DNA from: Smallanthus sonchifolius
Lineage: Eukaryota > Streptophyta > Magnoliopsida > Asterales > Asteraceae
Assembly: GCA_023525975.1 (NCBI GenBank)
Contig: CM042029.1
Span: 85,914,849-85,978,848 of the forward strand
DNA: 64,000 bases
Reading direction: 5' to 3'
Below the pieces are notes generated by a model. That model was not told the origin of the DNA and made no database searches. It saw only the letters and a program-made list of their open reading frames with translations. Position numbers and translations under genes: made by a program. Shown here one piece after another: positions 30,655-41,505 of this stretch; the first letter of the stretch is position 1; each line of letters opens with the position of its first letter.

Positions 30655-31275
30655 TTTTCTACTAGTTTAAACGTAGTAGTTATAGTCAAATTTTACTAAA
30701 TTTCATCTTCAAATTCTTGTTGCATTTCTCCTACTCGTTGTCGTCAAGAACATACACTTGTCGATCCATTTTCTTTTAAAACTACACACAAATATACAAT
30801 TATGTAAATATATATACCTAAAAAACAAAACCTTCATGAAAACTCGAATTTAATTTTGTTTTTTTGGAAAAAAAAGTTGGATTTTCTTGTCTAGGCCAAT
30901 AAGACTTTCATCTTCCGGAAGCATAGGCGGTTTAGCATTGGAGATTGTGCATTCATGAGTTGAAATCCCATCAAAGGATAACTCTTACCGCATGTGTTAT
31001 ACCAAAGTGAGTGAGGTTTAAGTGATGGGAAAAGTGGTTGCCACGTGGCGTCACGTCATTTTAATGAATTCTCACATCACACTCACTTGGTAAGGGAAAT
31101 ACCCAAGTGAGTGAGTGAGGTGTAAGCATTAAATGCATTTTAATAATAAATTTATAAATAAAAATTATAATAAAAAAGACATAAATATACATTATAATAA
31201 AAAAGACATAAATTAAAATTAAAATAAAAAAAGACATAAATAAAAAAGACATAAATAGAAAAGTACATAAATAAA
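30655..31275. repeat. ~370-bp block copy in B2, hairpin and A-rich tandem repeat
   Basis: The block copy runs to about 30,990, then the CACTCACTTGG/CCAAGTGAGTG hairpin at 31,080-31,115, then AATAAAAAAGACATAAAT-type repeats to 31,275. Same order as units 1 and 3. Confidence 0.75.
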
Positions 31276-32209
31276 AAACTACTCGATTCCATATTTTGAC
31301 TTGATCTCGTTCTGTTTCCTCTAGATACCGTGAAACTTTAAAACTTTTCGGTTAACATGAGTCCATATACTTTTTAGCGACACGTTTCCATAACGCTGTT
31401 TTATTTTGAGCGTTACCTAAAAAAATAAATCAATACTTTTTAGGAAGTGAATATACCTTTATTCTAGATGAGGAATATGGTAAAGATGTAGAAGGGTGAG
31501 TGTAATATACAGTTATGTATTGGGGGCAGAGGCAGGGGATGCAAGAATCTGCCCCTTTGAACTTTTGTGAAACATATTCTATAAAATTTCTAAAAATCAA
31601 TACTTTATAGCAGGCAAATCAAAATTCTCCGTCAGTTAGTTGACCTGTCTGCTTATGCATGTTGTCAAAAATCTTTAATCTGGTTTGCTAAAGACAACAA
31701 TTTCATCAACAAGGAACAAAAACCTTTAAGTTACAGTAACAAAGTTTTCCGTTTGTTATTATTGTTTTCTTCGCAGAAGATCGTCGATTGATCATTTTCT
31801 TTAGGACTTTAGCGCAATTGAAAAAAAGGAAGTAATCGGTTTGGATATATTTATTCGACTACCCACAACCCAAAATGTTATGACTAATACAGTTTCCTTA
31901 ATACCCAAGGGAACATGCAAGAAAGATGTCACAAAAGATCAATACTATTCATGTATTATGATCAAGAGTTCTTTTTTCTGACTGGAAATTCATAGAAAAT
32001 GTCACCTATAGGAATACAAGAGCAATTTACTAGGAATGTGCATTTATATTATTTTTGTTACAAGCCCTATCGAACTACTTTAAACTAACCTTTCCAATCC
32101 TGTAGCAGATCCAAAGTTTTTGATAATTGACAAACGTGTATCTTTTATTTAAAGAGTTGTGTGTATTTATTGAATTTCAAATTGATCTAATTAATTATGT
32201 TAAAACGAG
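31276..32209. other. Block C, left part, no gene recognised
   Basis: Near-identical to 54,632-55,561. AT-rich; no protein or RNA motif seen. Unit 1 lacks it. Confidence 0.5.
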
Positions 32210-32465
32210 CACTACAAAAAAATGAGCCTAATGCAACTTTTTTTGTTAGAAAAATGTTGCATTAGGTGAAATTGCATTAGACCTAATGCAACCTTTGTTG
32301 TCACTGATGCAACTGTTTTTTTTCAAATGCAACATTTTTAGGATGCAACTCTTTAGAAAAAAATTGCATTAGGTAACAAAAAGTTGTATTAGATCTAATA
32401 CAACTTCACCTAATGCAACGTTTTTCTGACAAAAAAAGTTGCATTAGACTCAATTTTTTGTAGTG
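32210..32465. mobile_element. CACTA-type MITE, 256 bp, unit 2 copy
   Basis: Ends CACTACAAAAAAATGAG and CTCAATTTTTTGTAGTG, with 3-bp duplication GAG on both sides (32,207-32,209 and 32,466-32,468). The whole interior consists of CTAATGCAAC and GTTGCATTAG motifs in both orientations, so it can fold on itself. The same insertion with the same duplication is in unit 3, hence older than the segmental duplication. Confidence 0.9.
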
Positions 32466-32889
32466 GAGACAGTTCAGACTACCAAGACAGTTGATCTAAT
32501 CATGCTATAAAGGCTCTTGATTTGTCAATTTGGGGCGAGGCGAAAAGGACCAGAACCCTCCCAACAAAATATCAAGACAATATAAGAATACAAAGTATAG
32601 ATGGGATAGAATCATAGAAACACCTGACAACCATATTGTTAAAAGATCTCAATAAAAAATGTAGAGAATATTTATACAGAAAGAAAAAGTATAAGTTCAA
32701 ATATGCTCCCTGTAAAATTAATCAAATTCCGTCTTGTATAATGCTATTAAATTTATCAAGGAAAGCATGCTGTAAACTACAAATGTCAATAAATGGTGAT
32801 AGCGTGCACTCTAGGTGTTTAAAATATAAATATCTTGAAATTTCACTATGTTAATTAAAGATATCAAAACATACAACCTAAAGTGAGAG

Positions 32890-33480
32890 TTAAAACTGAG
32901 GAATGATTTGTATTATATTTCTGGTTTTAATCAACGAGAAAATAGCATCTCTATATGTAGAGATGAATACAAGCATTCATAGATACAAAATTACAAACTA
33001 AAGGCTATCTAAATACATGATAAATAAGGAAGATGAAGAGACTAAGTAATTCATCATCTCTAGACGGCGGTATCGACAGGACCGGCCCTGAGCATGTGCA
33101 GGGTGGGCGACCGCTCAGGGCCCGGTTTTTCTGGGGGCCCAAAATTATAAATTATATATATTATATAAAAATATATTTAATATAAACTGAGTTTAAAAAA
33201 TAAGTTAACCGATGAGCCATGTAAAAATTACAATTAATAATTAACTTATGGGTCATATAAATTGAATTTAAAAATCCATTAACAATTACTCAATCATCAA
33301 GTGATGTCCAAATTAACAATTTTAATCAAACCTAATGTTGTTACAACTTTTATCATATTAATGAATTTTTTTTCATATATTTAACTTTATATTTTAGATT
33401 TTTAGGGGCCCATTTTTTAGTCGTACAGGGCTAAACTAGAATATTAAAATAAACTAAGGTTTATCAAAATTCAAGTGATA
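32890..33480 (-). repeat. Copia LTR-like sequence, antisense, with an inserted hAT-like fragment
   Basis: On minus, the GTATTCATCTCTACATATAG and TCGTTGATTAAAACCAGAAA stretches look like the 3' LTR of the Copia relic that follows. At about 33,074-33,431 sits a segment beginning ACCGGCCCTGAGC and ending TCGTACAGGGCT. These are the degenerate GC-rich ends seen in some hAT-like elements; I could not find a duplication. Confidence 0.5.
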
Positions 33481-33659
33481 CAAGAGAATTAGCCAAGAAT
33501 TGTCATACACTCATACAAATGACTACATTAACATTTGGTGATATATTCATAGAATGATCTAAGGATCAAACCAAAGCCAAAGTAAAGTGAGTATAAATTG
33601 TCTCTATATACTTTGATATGATTGGTTATAATTCTACATTACTTGGTACATTAATATTT

Positions 33660-33746
33660 ACAAAAAATATCGATGTGCAACTAGGATATGAGATACACAA
33701 TCTGAGTAGAAGATAAACTTTGGTAAAGATATCCGCAAGATGGTAT
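33660..33746 (-). pseudogene. Copia RNase H end, antisense, left of the CACTA-like insertion
   Basis: On minus reads HLADIFTKV, the conserved end of Copia RNase H. The remainder is at 34,985-35,890, so the element at 33,747 split it. Confidence 0.7.
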
Positions 33747-34984
33747 CACTACAAGTATTCATAGCAATAGTGGCTAAAACTGAGTAGTAGAAAGACCGTC
33801 ATTGTCGCCGCTATATATTTCTTTGTCGTATTTGCCTATCTGTCGCCGCTAAAGAACAAATAAGTCGCCGCTAATGCTCTTTTACCATTTCTATGGTTTT
33901 TTTCTACTTTTTTCAATATTTTCAGTTTTTTCCCAAAACCATAAATATATACCAAACAAAAAAACTACATAACATTCCAAATATCTTGTATCCATACACA
34001 TTGAGATAAATATAAAAAAACTATATAACATTCCAAATATCTTGGATCCGTACACATTGACATAAATATACCAAGTCATAAACATATAAAAATACTTAAT
34101 ACATAAAACTAGCTAGTCTATATCATCATTTCCAACCCCCCCCCCCTCCCCGTTCGTATCATCTTTGTCACCGAGCACCCAACACCTTCTCAATTTGATA
34201 TGAGCAGCACAAAATCAAAATTTATATCAGAACTACGGGAAATGTACAACAAGTTATTGTTAATCTTTGTTGCCGGCATATCAAGTGATTTAGTGTAAAA
34301 CTTACTTCAATAGTAACAAAACTGAAGTTACCTGGGTACTTTTATAATCGAAGAGTTGAGGTGAATAAATTAGATAATCTGCAGTCAGTTGACAAAAGTG
34401 GATTACTTTGAAATCCTTAAATAAATAGAACCCTACAATTAAACAAAGGTTCATTGATTTTTACTAACTGCTTCTACTAGTTACAGGTTTATAATTCCTC
34501 AAAACCATAAAATCAAAATATTCAAACCTAAATTTCATATGGATTCCATAATTTCTTTATCATAAAAAGCAAAAGAAAGAGGGAGAGAAGACTTACAGAG
34601 GCGTATGTTGAGTGGACCAAGGGAAGAAGGCATCAGGTGCGGAGACGAGGTGGTGGTGCGGCGAGGCGGTGGTGGTGTAAAACTGAGAGCAGATGGAGGC
34701 AAAAGTGAAGCCGGCAGCGCGCAAGTGGGTCGTCGATTTTGGGAGAGCCCGATCTTGAGGCAAAAGTGAGGTCAGATGGAGGAAAATACCTCGCCTTTGT
34801 GTTTTAGGGTTTTAGCGGCGACATGTCGCAGCTAAAGGTGTCTCCGTTAAAGTTGGTTACACCATAGCCCTTAGATCCATCCCTTATCAACGGTCATATT
34901 AAAAAGTGGGAATAAAACACAGATATCGGGCTCATAGCAGTTGTCGCTGCTAATAATGTCGCCGCTAATGCCTAAGAGACTGAG
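33747..34984. mobile_element. CACTA-like element with TGTCGCCGCTAA subterminal repeats
   Basis: Begins CACTACAAGTATTC in the middle of a Copia RNase H relic. TGTCGCCGCTAA and its complement TTAGCGGCGACA recur at 33,797-33,872 and 34,810-34,970, the way CACTA subterminal repeats do. The right terminus is not a clean CTTGTAGTG. The interior holds a GC-richer stretch (34,600-34,800) without recognised coding. Contains a C-tract at about 34,136-34,145. Confidence 0.5.
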
Positions 34985-35890
34985 CCAAAGCTGTATCCCA
35001 AATGAAATGAAGATCAATCTCAAGATGCTTGGTGTACTGGTGAAATACAGGATTAACTACTAGATATGTGGCACCAATGTTGTCACACCAAAGAGTCGGT
35101 GCACAACATTGAGATAACCAGAGCTCATGCATTAGTGACATAATCCACCTGATCTCAGCAGCAGCATGAGCGAGAGCCTGATACTTGGCCTCAGTACTAG
35201 AACGGGCAATGGTGTGCTGATTCTTGGAACACCAACTAATAAGGTTGGATCCAAGAAAAAATCAGTAGTCGGTTGTCGAACGACATGAGGACAACATGCC
35301 CATTTAGCATCGGCCTAGCCATGAATAGCAGTTGTGGAGGAACGAGAAATGGTCAGCCCATGAGTAATAATACCTTTATGATATCTTAGAATACGCTTAA
35401 ATGCCTAGCAATGCCTATCTGTAGGTTTATGAAGGAACATGGAAACCTTACTCACGACATAAGCAATCGGGTCTTGTCAAAACTATTTATTGTAATTCTC
35501 CCACTGTACTTTGATAAAGTAAAGGGTTGTATACAGGGACCAAGAATACAGAGAGATTTTTTGCCTCGAAGAAATTGGAGTGGATAGAGGTTTTGTATTG
35601 AGATAAGCCAGTGCGCTGCAAAAGATCTGATAAATCACCTCAAATACAAAGCTAGATAAGAATATCTTCAACATATACTAGCACGTAACAGGTGATAGAA
35701 TCTCGACAATAAACAAATAAATGAAGTATCAAATACACATTGAGTAAAGCAAAATGTCATGAGAGTCGTAAATAGCTTGGAAAACCAAGCTCGTTGGGCT
35801 TGCTTAAAACCATATATAGGCTTCTGCAGCAAACAAACATAAGTAGGAGTTTGAGGACGAATGAGTGGTGGTGGGTGGCACAGAAGGTGG
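34985..35890 (-). pseudogene. Copia reverse transcriptase / RNase H relic, antisense, unit 2
   Basis: On minus: PIYGFKQAQRAWFSKLF (about 35,812), the active-site box YVEDILI near 35,670, then after an internal deletion YNPLLYQSTVGELQ. Next come FLHKPTDRHC, SNLISWCSKNQHTIARSSTE (about 35,200) and LWCDNIGATYLVVNPVFH (about 35,070). YVED replaces YVDD, and stops are frequent. A different Copia lineage from the SIRE-like element. Confidence 0.88.
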
Positions 35891-36191
35891 AATCACCGAG
35901 AAAGACGTTATGGTAGTAGTAGGAGTGGAGATTGTACTTCATATGAAGAATATGATCGACATCAAGTTGAGTTTGTTGTGGAAATCTAATAGATAAGTTG
36001 TTGCCTAGGTAACATCCTTTATAAATATTACCTTCACAATTATGATGTTAATCATGTGGCTTTATATCTCATTGGTGTTGGTAATTTATGTGATATATAA
36101 GCCGTGCATTTACTAAAAACAGTGTAGTTACAAACGAATTTGAGTCGAGCAAGCTCATTTACGTGTGAGTCTATTTCGAGCGAGCTATTTC
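35891..36191. other. Spacer, no recognised feature
   Basis: AT-rich sequence shared with unit 3. The part from about 36,130 has a diverged relative at about 40,290. Confidence 0.4.
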
Positions 36192-36570
36192 TTAGTTTCT
36201 TCGACCGACTTTCTAGCTTGGAGTTCATTTAATAGATCCACAAGGAACATTGAAACCCCTATGTGGTATAACAACTTTATAGTTGATTGGTGATTCTAAC
36301 AAAACATTTAAAATTTCATACAACACCTTTTCTTTTCTCAAGCCAACGAAATTATTTCATCCACTATAAAGGTCTATCTATTAGTTTCTTCGACCGACTT
36401 TCTAGCTTGGAGTTCATTTAATAGATCCACAAGGAACATTGAAACCCCTATGTGGTATAACAACTTTATAGTTGATTGGTGATTCTAACAAAACATTTAA
36501 AATTTCATACAACACCTTTTCTTTTCTCAAGCCAACGAATTTATTTCATCCACTATGAAGGTCTATCTAT
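36192..36570. repeat. Tandem duplication, two copies of 189 bp
   Basis: AGTTTCTTCGACCGACTTTC starts at 36,194 and 36,383. The copies differ at very few positions. The same pair exists in unit 3, so the tandem event came first. Confidence 0.9.
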
Positions 36571-37425
36571 TGCAATTGTCTCCCTTTGTTTGATAAATGG
36601 TGATTGAACTTCACTTGTAACAAACATATGCAAGTTGACGGTAATAAAATCTCCTACTTCCCAATGGATTTTGCGCGCTCAAAATGTATGAAGGAAAAAA
36701 AAGGTTTTGTTGACCAAAGATTACTAGACAATTTAATTATCTTATATTAACGTAATCAAAATGTAATGTTTATAACTATTTAACCTTTTATTATTTCAGT
36801 ACATCATTGATTTGGTAATTTGTCATATGATCAAGAAATCGATGTCCAAATATCAAGGAAGATTATAGTGCGGCGTTTTTGAAACAAACATCACACTGTT
36901 GTTCGTTCGGCTCAATTTGCCTAAAAATAGAAACAACAAAATTCATAATGCTCATGAAAAGCCTTTAAAATAGAAAACCAAATTGTTTCAATATGTTACT
37001 TATAACCTAACGGTTTCAATATGTCAAAAAACGAACCCAATCTATCCATGAACGCCCACTCCGTAAAAAATAACTTTCCTCCCACCACTTTTGCTTAGAT
37101 AATAGCGTTCATTGATTTCTGTGTATTCATTGGTTTCTATAGTTCATCACTTAAAGTAACTGTTTTAGTAAAGATGTGAGTAGAATTAGAAGATTATTGT
37201 TTTCTTATCATGTAACAAAAAATACAATTGAATATCAATTGAAACCGAAATTTCTTTTTTAAACAATTGAATATCAATTAAAACTAAGCCCGTTCTGTTT
37301 TTAAACAATTATTTTGTTGACATACAATTGAAACCGAAATTTCTTTTTTTACTAAAGTACATCAAATATCACTTACTTAGGGCATATTAGAAGCAGTGTC
37401 AAACAGATCTGCTTTCCTTTTTGTC

Positions 37426-37516
37426 AAGTGGCACTTGGAGTTCCCCCAAACACTTCAATAAGAAGCTCTAATAAAACATCGCAGTGAAGTGTTCGGAGGA
37501 TCCCTTAGGGACACTT
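37426..37516 (-). ncRNA. MIR395: MIR395 microRNA precursor, D-type, unit 2
   Basis: The mature arm on minus at 37,438-37,458 starts TTGAAGTGTT and ends GGGGGAACTC, so it differs from the A-type only at the first base (U for C). A 5' U favours loading into AGO1. The partner arm GGGATCCTCCGAACACTTC is unchanged, the loop is about 23 nt, and the outer stem AAGTG/CACTT is longer than in A. The outer stem having stayed paired while flanks changed argues for selection on folding. Targets should be the same as for canonical miR395 (ATP sulfurylase, SULTR2;1). Confidence 0.88.
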
Positions 37517-37588
37517 GGCTTTTTCCTTTCACCTGCATTCCTTTGTAGTCACCCCATGTGTTGGATTAAAAAAAGGCTTAGTTTTAGG

Positions 37589-37702
37589 TTTATATAGATG
37601 AGTTATGGCAAAGCTTCTGATCTATGAACCAGCATGATGCTTGAGAATCGTGAACATGGTTCGCAATGAGTCTCTATTAGGAGATTGGTTTTCATGTTCA
37701 CG
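37589..37702 (-). promoter_or_regulatory. Proximal promoter of MIR395 D-type, unit 2
   Basis: TATATAAA on minus at 37,589-37,596 is a consensus TATA box. GAGAC core at 37,670-37,674. Perfect inverted-repeat arms CGTGAACATG (37,649-37,658) and CATGTTCACG (37,693-37,702). A hAT MITE begins 44 bp farther upstream. Confidence 0.62.
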
Positions 37703-37746
37703 TATTGAGGAAAAGATATGAAAACAAGATCAGTCATGGTGGTGAG

Positions 37747-38112
37747 TAGGGGCGTTCAAAAAAATCCGAAACCGAACCCGAAAATCCGAATCCGAAATAT
37801 CCGAAATATTATATTTATATATTTTTATAATTGTTTTTATTATTTAAAAATAAGAAAATTTGAATCAAAACCCGATATATTATATTTATATATTTTTATA
37901 TGTATATTTTTAATGTTTTTTAAGGTTTTTATAATTTAAAAATAATAAATTTATATATTTTTTTATTTTTTTATATTTTCGGATATCCGTTTCACTATCC
38001 GAATCCGTGTCCGAAATTCGGATATACGAAATTCCAGATTCGGATAGTGAAATCCACTATCCGAAAATTTCGTATATCCGAATTTTCAGATATCCGATTT
38101 TGAACACCCCTA
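37747..38112. mobile_element. hAT-type MITE, 366 bp, 8-bp duplication GTGGTGAG, unit 2
   Basis: Inverted ends TAGGGGCGTTCAAAA and TTTTGAACACCCCTA, with GTGGTGAG at 37,739-37,746 and 38,113-38,120. A-type loci read GTCATGGTGAGGACC with no insertion. TCCGAAAT/ATTTCGGAT motifs fill both ends. It lies in the upstream region of the D-type MIR395. Confidence 0.92.
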
Positions 38113-38595
38113 GTGGTGAGGACCAGGAGAAGAGAGGTATTATATACTTATTTCTTCATATATTCCATAAACATGACTAGGTTCAGTTTCCAACTTTAGT
38201 AATATTGGCATCAAATTCCATATAGGATCAAGTAAAGATCCAGAAGGGTGACTCAAACTAAGATGCAAATATAGCAACTTGTTAGCTTCACACATCAAGG
38301 AATTTATTAGGAATGTAAACTTAATTGATTTGTGTTAGAAATCCAATCTAAGCCAATTAAATTAACCTTTCTAATTCTGACCTTGATCGAAATGGGAGGA
38401 AAAAATAAATGCTTGTTGGGGCAAATGTGGTATTGATTTCTGCTTATGTTTTGATGAATGACAAATGCGAATCTTATACATAAAGAGATTTTAAATGTGT
38501 AGCGCATTTCAAATTAAAATAATTTAGTTAAAATGAAGCAACACGAAATCAAGACAAATAGTTAGTTGATTTTTAGGTGATAAATCCAAAACAAA

Positions 38596-40163
38596 TCCTT
38601 GTAGTCCTTTTTTAATAAAATTAAATGGTTTTGTCACTTGTCATTATCACATTCAATCTCACAAATTTTCTCTAAAAACACATTTACATCCTCCATTTAA
38701 TATTTCTATATTTAGCTTATTCTTTTTTTTTTTTGAAAAATTACAGAAATAAACATTTTTTTTTCAAAAGTGAATATTTTTAAAAAAATCAAGATTTAAA
38801 AAATAGGAGATTTTAAAAAGGTGAGTTTTTAAAGTTTTTATTAAAAACGATTTTTAAAGTTTTATCATCAAAAACATGAATATTTTAATTTTTACATAAT
38901 ATAAAATTTGAAAAATACTACTTTTGTATTTTAAATAAATATGTGTTAGAATAAAGCTTACTAATATTTAATTAGTAGTTTTTAATTAAGTTTGATATTT
39001 ATAAATAAATTTTTTATTTTGATTTATAAATTTTAATACTTAGTATTTAAAAAAATTAAGAAACTTGCAAATATTTATTTTTAAAAGTGTATTGCATTTT
39101 AAACTTTATTTTTTTAATGACGAGATTTTTTTTTCAAAAAATATGTTTAAAGTTTCAATTCTAATTTATTAGTTTTAATTTTTTATTATTTAATTTTAAA
39201 ATTAATTGTGTCAAAATTTTAAGGAGTGAATTTTTTTAAATTTGGAGCTTTAAAATTTGAATTTAAAAAAAATGATATATTGTTGAAAATTAAATTTTAT
39301 TTGTAACTTTATATTATTTTTTTAATGAGAGATTTAGTATTAAAAGTTTAGCGAGATTTTCCGCATACAGGTACAAATAATATCCGTCAGTCAGAGCATC
39401 TTGATGATGATTTTGATGAAAGTTTATAATCTCCTGATTTTCTAAATGGAGCAGGCTTTTCAAATCATAAATTAGTTTTAAATGTTGGTGTTCTATTTAT
39501 GCTATTAAAAAAAATATTGATGATAAAAATGGTGTAGATAATGTAACAACACTTCAGATCAAATCACTAGGTAATCGCGTTATAGAAGTGTAGATTATAT
39601 TTGAAAGCAACATTGGTCATCACAGTTTTTTTTCCTATAATTCGGTTAACATATTCAGACAAAAGAATTTCATCAAAACTTCAAAGAAGAAAATATACAG
39701 CTATTGTATGTTTTGCAATGATTATGAATAAAAGTTTAGGGCAACCACTTTTAAATGTTGGTTTGTATTGAAAGATCGAGTGTTTATACATGATCAACGG
39801 TATGTTACATTACCAAGAGTTAAAAGTAGAGATGGACTCAAACTATAAATCTTTGGTAAACATGAAAAAATTATCAATACCACATCAAAAGTTTCAGACA
39901 ATGAATAATTTTCAAATTTGTAAATAGTCATTATAATGTTTCATCTGACATGTAATTTAATGTATGGTAAAAAATACAAAACTTATTAAATGTATTTTCA
40001 TGTACTTTTTTGATTTCGTGATTACTCTCATCTATATAAACTTAATATGTAACAAAATGAAAAGTTACAAAATAGAATATCAAATTTGTATAAAAGAGTT
40101 GTTAAAATATTTATCAATATAATTTTAACGTTTCACCCGTATAATATACGGGGTTAAAGCTAG
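38596..40163 (+). mobile_element. Helitron remnant with helicase end and 3' terminus
   Basis: The 3' end is typical: an ACCCGTAT/ATACGGGGT hairpin (about 40,136-40,154), then TTAAAG and CTAG (40,160-40,163) followed by T. Upstream at about 39,400-39,900, plus-strand frames match the end of the Pif1-type helicase of the Helitron Rep-Hel protein (NHKLVLNVGVLFMLLKNID, YVTLPRVKSRDGLK), with stops. The 5' end is uncertain; ATCCTTGTAG at 38,595 is a candidate A|TC site. The left part is shared with unit 3. Confidence 0.75.
39390..39910 (+). pseudogene. Helitron helicase (Pif1-like) C-terminal relic
   Basis: Contains NHKLVLNVGV, LLKNIDDKNG, IKSLGNRVIE, then in other frames SNIGHHSFF and YVTLPRVKSRDGLK (about 39,800-39,845). 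These are the last helicase motifs of Helitron transposases. The N-terminal replication-initiator domain is missing. Confidence 0.82.
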
Positions 40164-41104
40164 TATTGAATAAAGAATGAGAAAGCCTCGCAACTTGTTA
40201 TATACCATTGACATCAAACACACATCATTTATGTGAACGAATGTATTTTGGGCTTAACTTATACGATAGAAAAGAAGTCAGACCGAGCTAAGCCAGCCCC
40301 TCGAATTCACTTCAGTCACTTATAGAGTCCTGTTGAGCCAACTAGTTTACAATAGAGTCTATTTCAAGCGAGTTATTTCAAACGAAAATTATTCAAAAGA
40401 TGAGGCAAAAGTGTGTAAAATAGCCATATGATCCAAAGAGAAATAATAAATTATTACATAATCCAAGGATGTACATATGCATCTTAAGTAACAATGAACA
40501 TTGAGAACCCCATCCGATAAAACAACTTTATAATTCAACATTAACATATGTGATTGGTGATTCTATTAGTGTTAACGACAAAGCAATTGAAAATGAACTA
40601 GAAGATTGAAATAACACTAATAGTTTATAAAGTTTTTCACAATTCCTGTCATCCCAAAAACAAAATAACTTTTGTTAATAATTATTACTCAAACAATATA
40701 GGGGTTGAAGCCGTAATATTGGATGTTACACGGTGGAGAGTCATGAAGACAAAGACAACAATTGGCGATGACAAAGAAGCTAATGGCACTCATGGTGGAG
40801 GATATTGAGGGATCAACAACATTTAGAATGGATGCAAAATATGAAGCCAAATGCAGTAGTGGAGATATTTTTGAAAGTGAAGAAATTAAAAACACTTCAA
40901 CTAAAACTCTATACTTTTTAGAACACATCAACTAAATTTTATATACTTGAAGAACTAGAGGACGGGTTCTTTTTGAAGTGATGAGAATGTGATGCAGTGG
41001 GGGCCGACCAGAGTGGTAGCTCAGTTCATGACCCAGTTTACAGCAGCTCCGGCCCAGTCGAATACCCGTGTTAAGACCAATCGAGATTGATTATTTTTAA
41101 GAAC
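40164..41104. other. Spacer with a diverged relative of 36,130-36,330
   Basis: AGAGTCTATTTCAAGCGAG, AACATTGAGAACCCC and GTGATTGGTGATTCT (40,350-40,565) echo AGTCTATTTCGAGCGAG, AACATTGAAACCCC and GATTGGTGATTCT of block C. No gene found. Confidence 0.5.
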
Positions 41105-41139
41105 CACTACTAGAAACTTAAGCAGTTTCAACAAAGCTA

Positions 41140-41505
41140 TCTCGACGACATGGGTCGTCGAGATTGATGGGGCCAGTTACGACGACAGGTCGTCGGCGAT
41201 GGTCTCAGACCACGTTCACTTTTTTTGTCACCCTTTCTCGACGACACGTCGTCGGAGATGGTTAACCGGGAAAAGGTGAAAACTTTTGGCGCCTACCCAA
41301 TACTAGTATCGACGACATGTCGTCAAGATTGTTATTTTTATTTTTTTTTCTTTTTTTACCTGGTAAAATATTAAAAATTTTATTTTTAAAGAAAATACAT
41401 AATCTCGACGACATGTCGTCAAGATTGGTATATAATAAAAAATTATTTTTATTTAACAATTAAAATAAAAGGGCCCAATCTCGACAACATGTAGTCGAGA
41501 CTGGT
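41140..41505. repeat. CACTA left subterminal repeats
   Basis: About six copies of CTCGACGACATGTCGTCGAG and variants. The core CGACGACATGTCGTCG is a perfect 16-base palindrome. In CACTA elements such arrays bind the element's TNPA-like protein. Confidence 0.85.

Larger units (their letters stand above)
36805..38230. repeat. Block D, diverged paralogue of block A
   Basis: Aligns over its length with 9,640-10,480 (CGATGTCCAAAT, GTTGACAT, the MIR395 hairpin, the promoter, CCAACTTTAGTAATATTGGC). It has many more differences than exist between A copies, so A and D split well before the segmental units. Confidence 0.8.
12740..38595. repeat. Segmental unit 2 (blocks A, B, C, D), interrupted by the Copia element
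   Basis: Block A with an A-type MIR395, then B to 17,246, then the 12.9-kb Copia insertion. B resumes at 30,166, followed by C (about 31,350-36,800) and D (36,805-38,230), which carries a D-type MIR395. Compared with unit 3, I counted two differences in about 240 bases at 34,801-35,010, so the two are close to 99 percent alike there. The Helitron remnant follows directly, and its 5' part is also shared with unit 3. Confidence 0.85.

Noticed and set aside
34136..34146. C-tract (also 56,981-56,994) as a G-quadruplex control site
   Set aside because: Simple homopolymer inside a CACTA-like element, length unstable between units; nothing else supports a role.
35757..35942. 61-codon minus-strand frame identical in units 2 and 3 (also 58,616-58,801), and other short frames shared between units
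   Set aside because: Identity follows from the recent segmental duplication. The frame overlaps a Copia reverse-transcriptase relic in another phase, and shows no motif.
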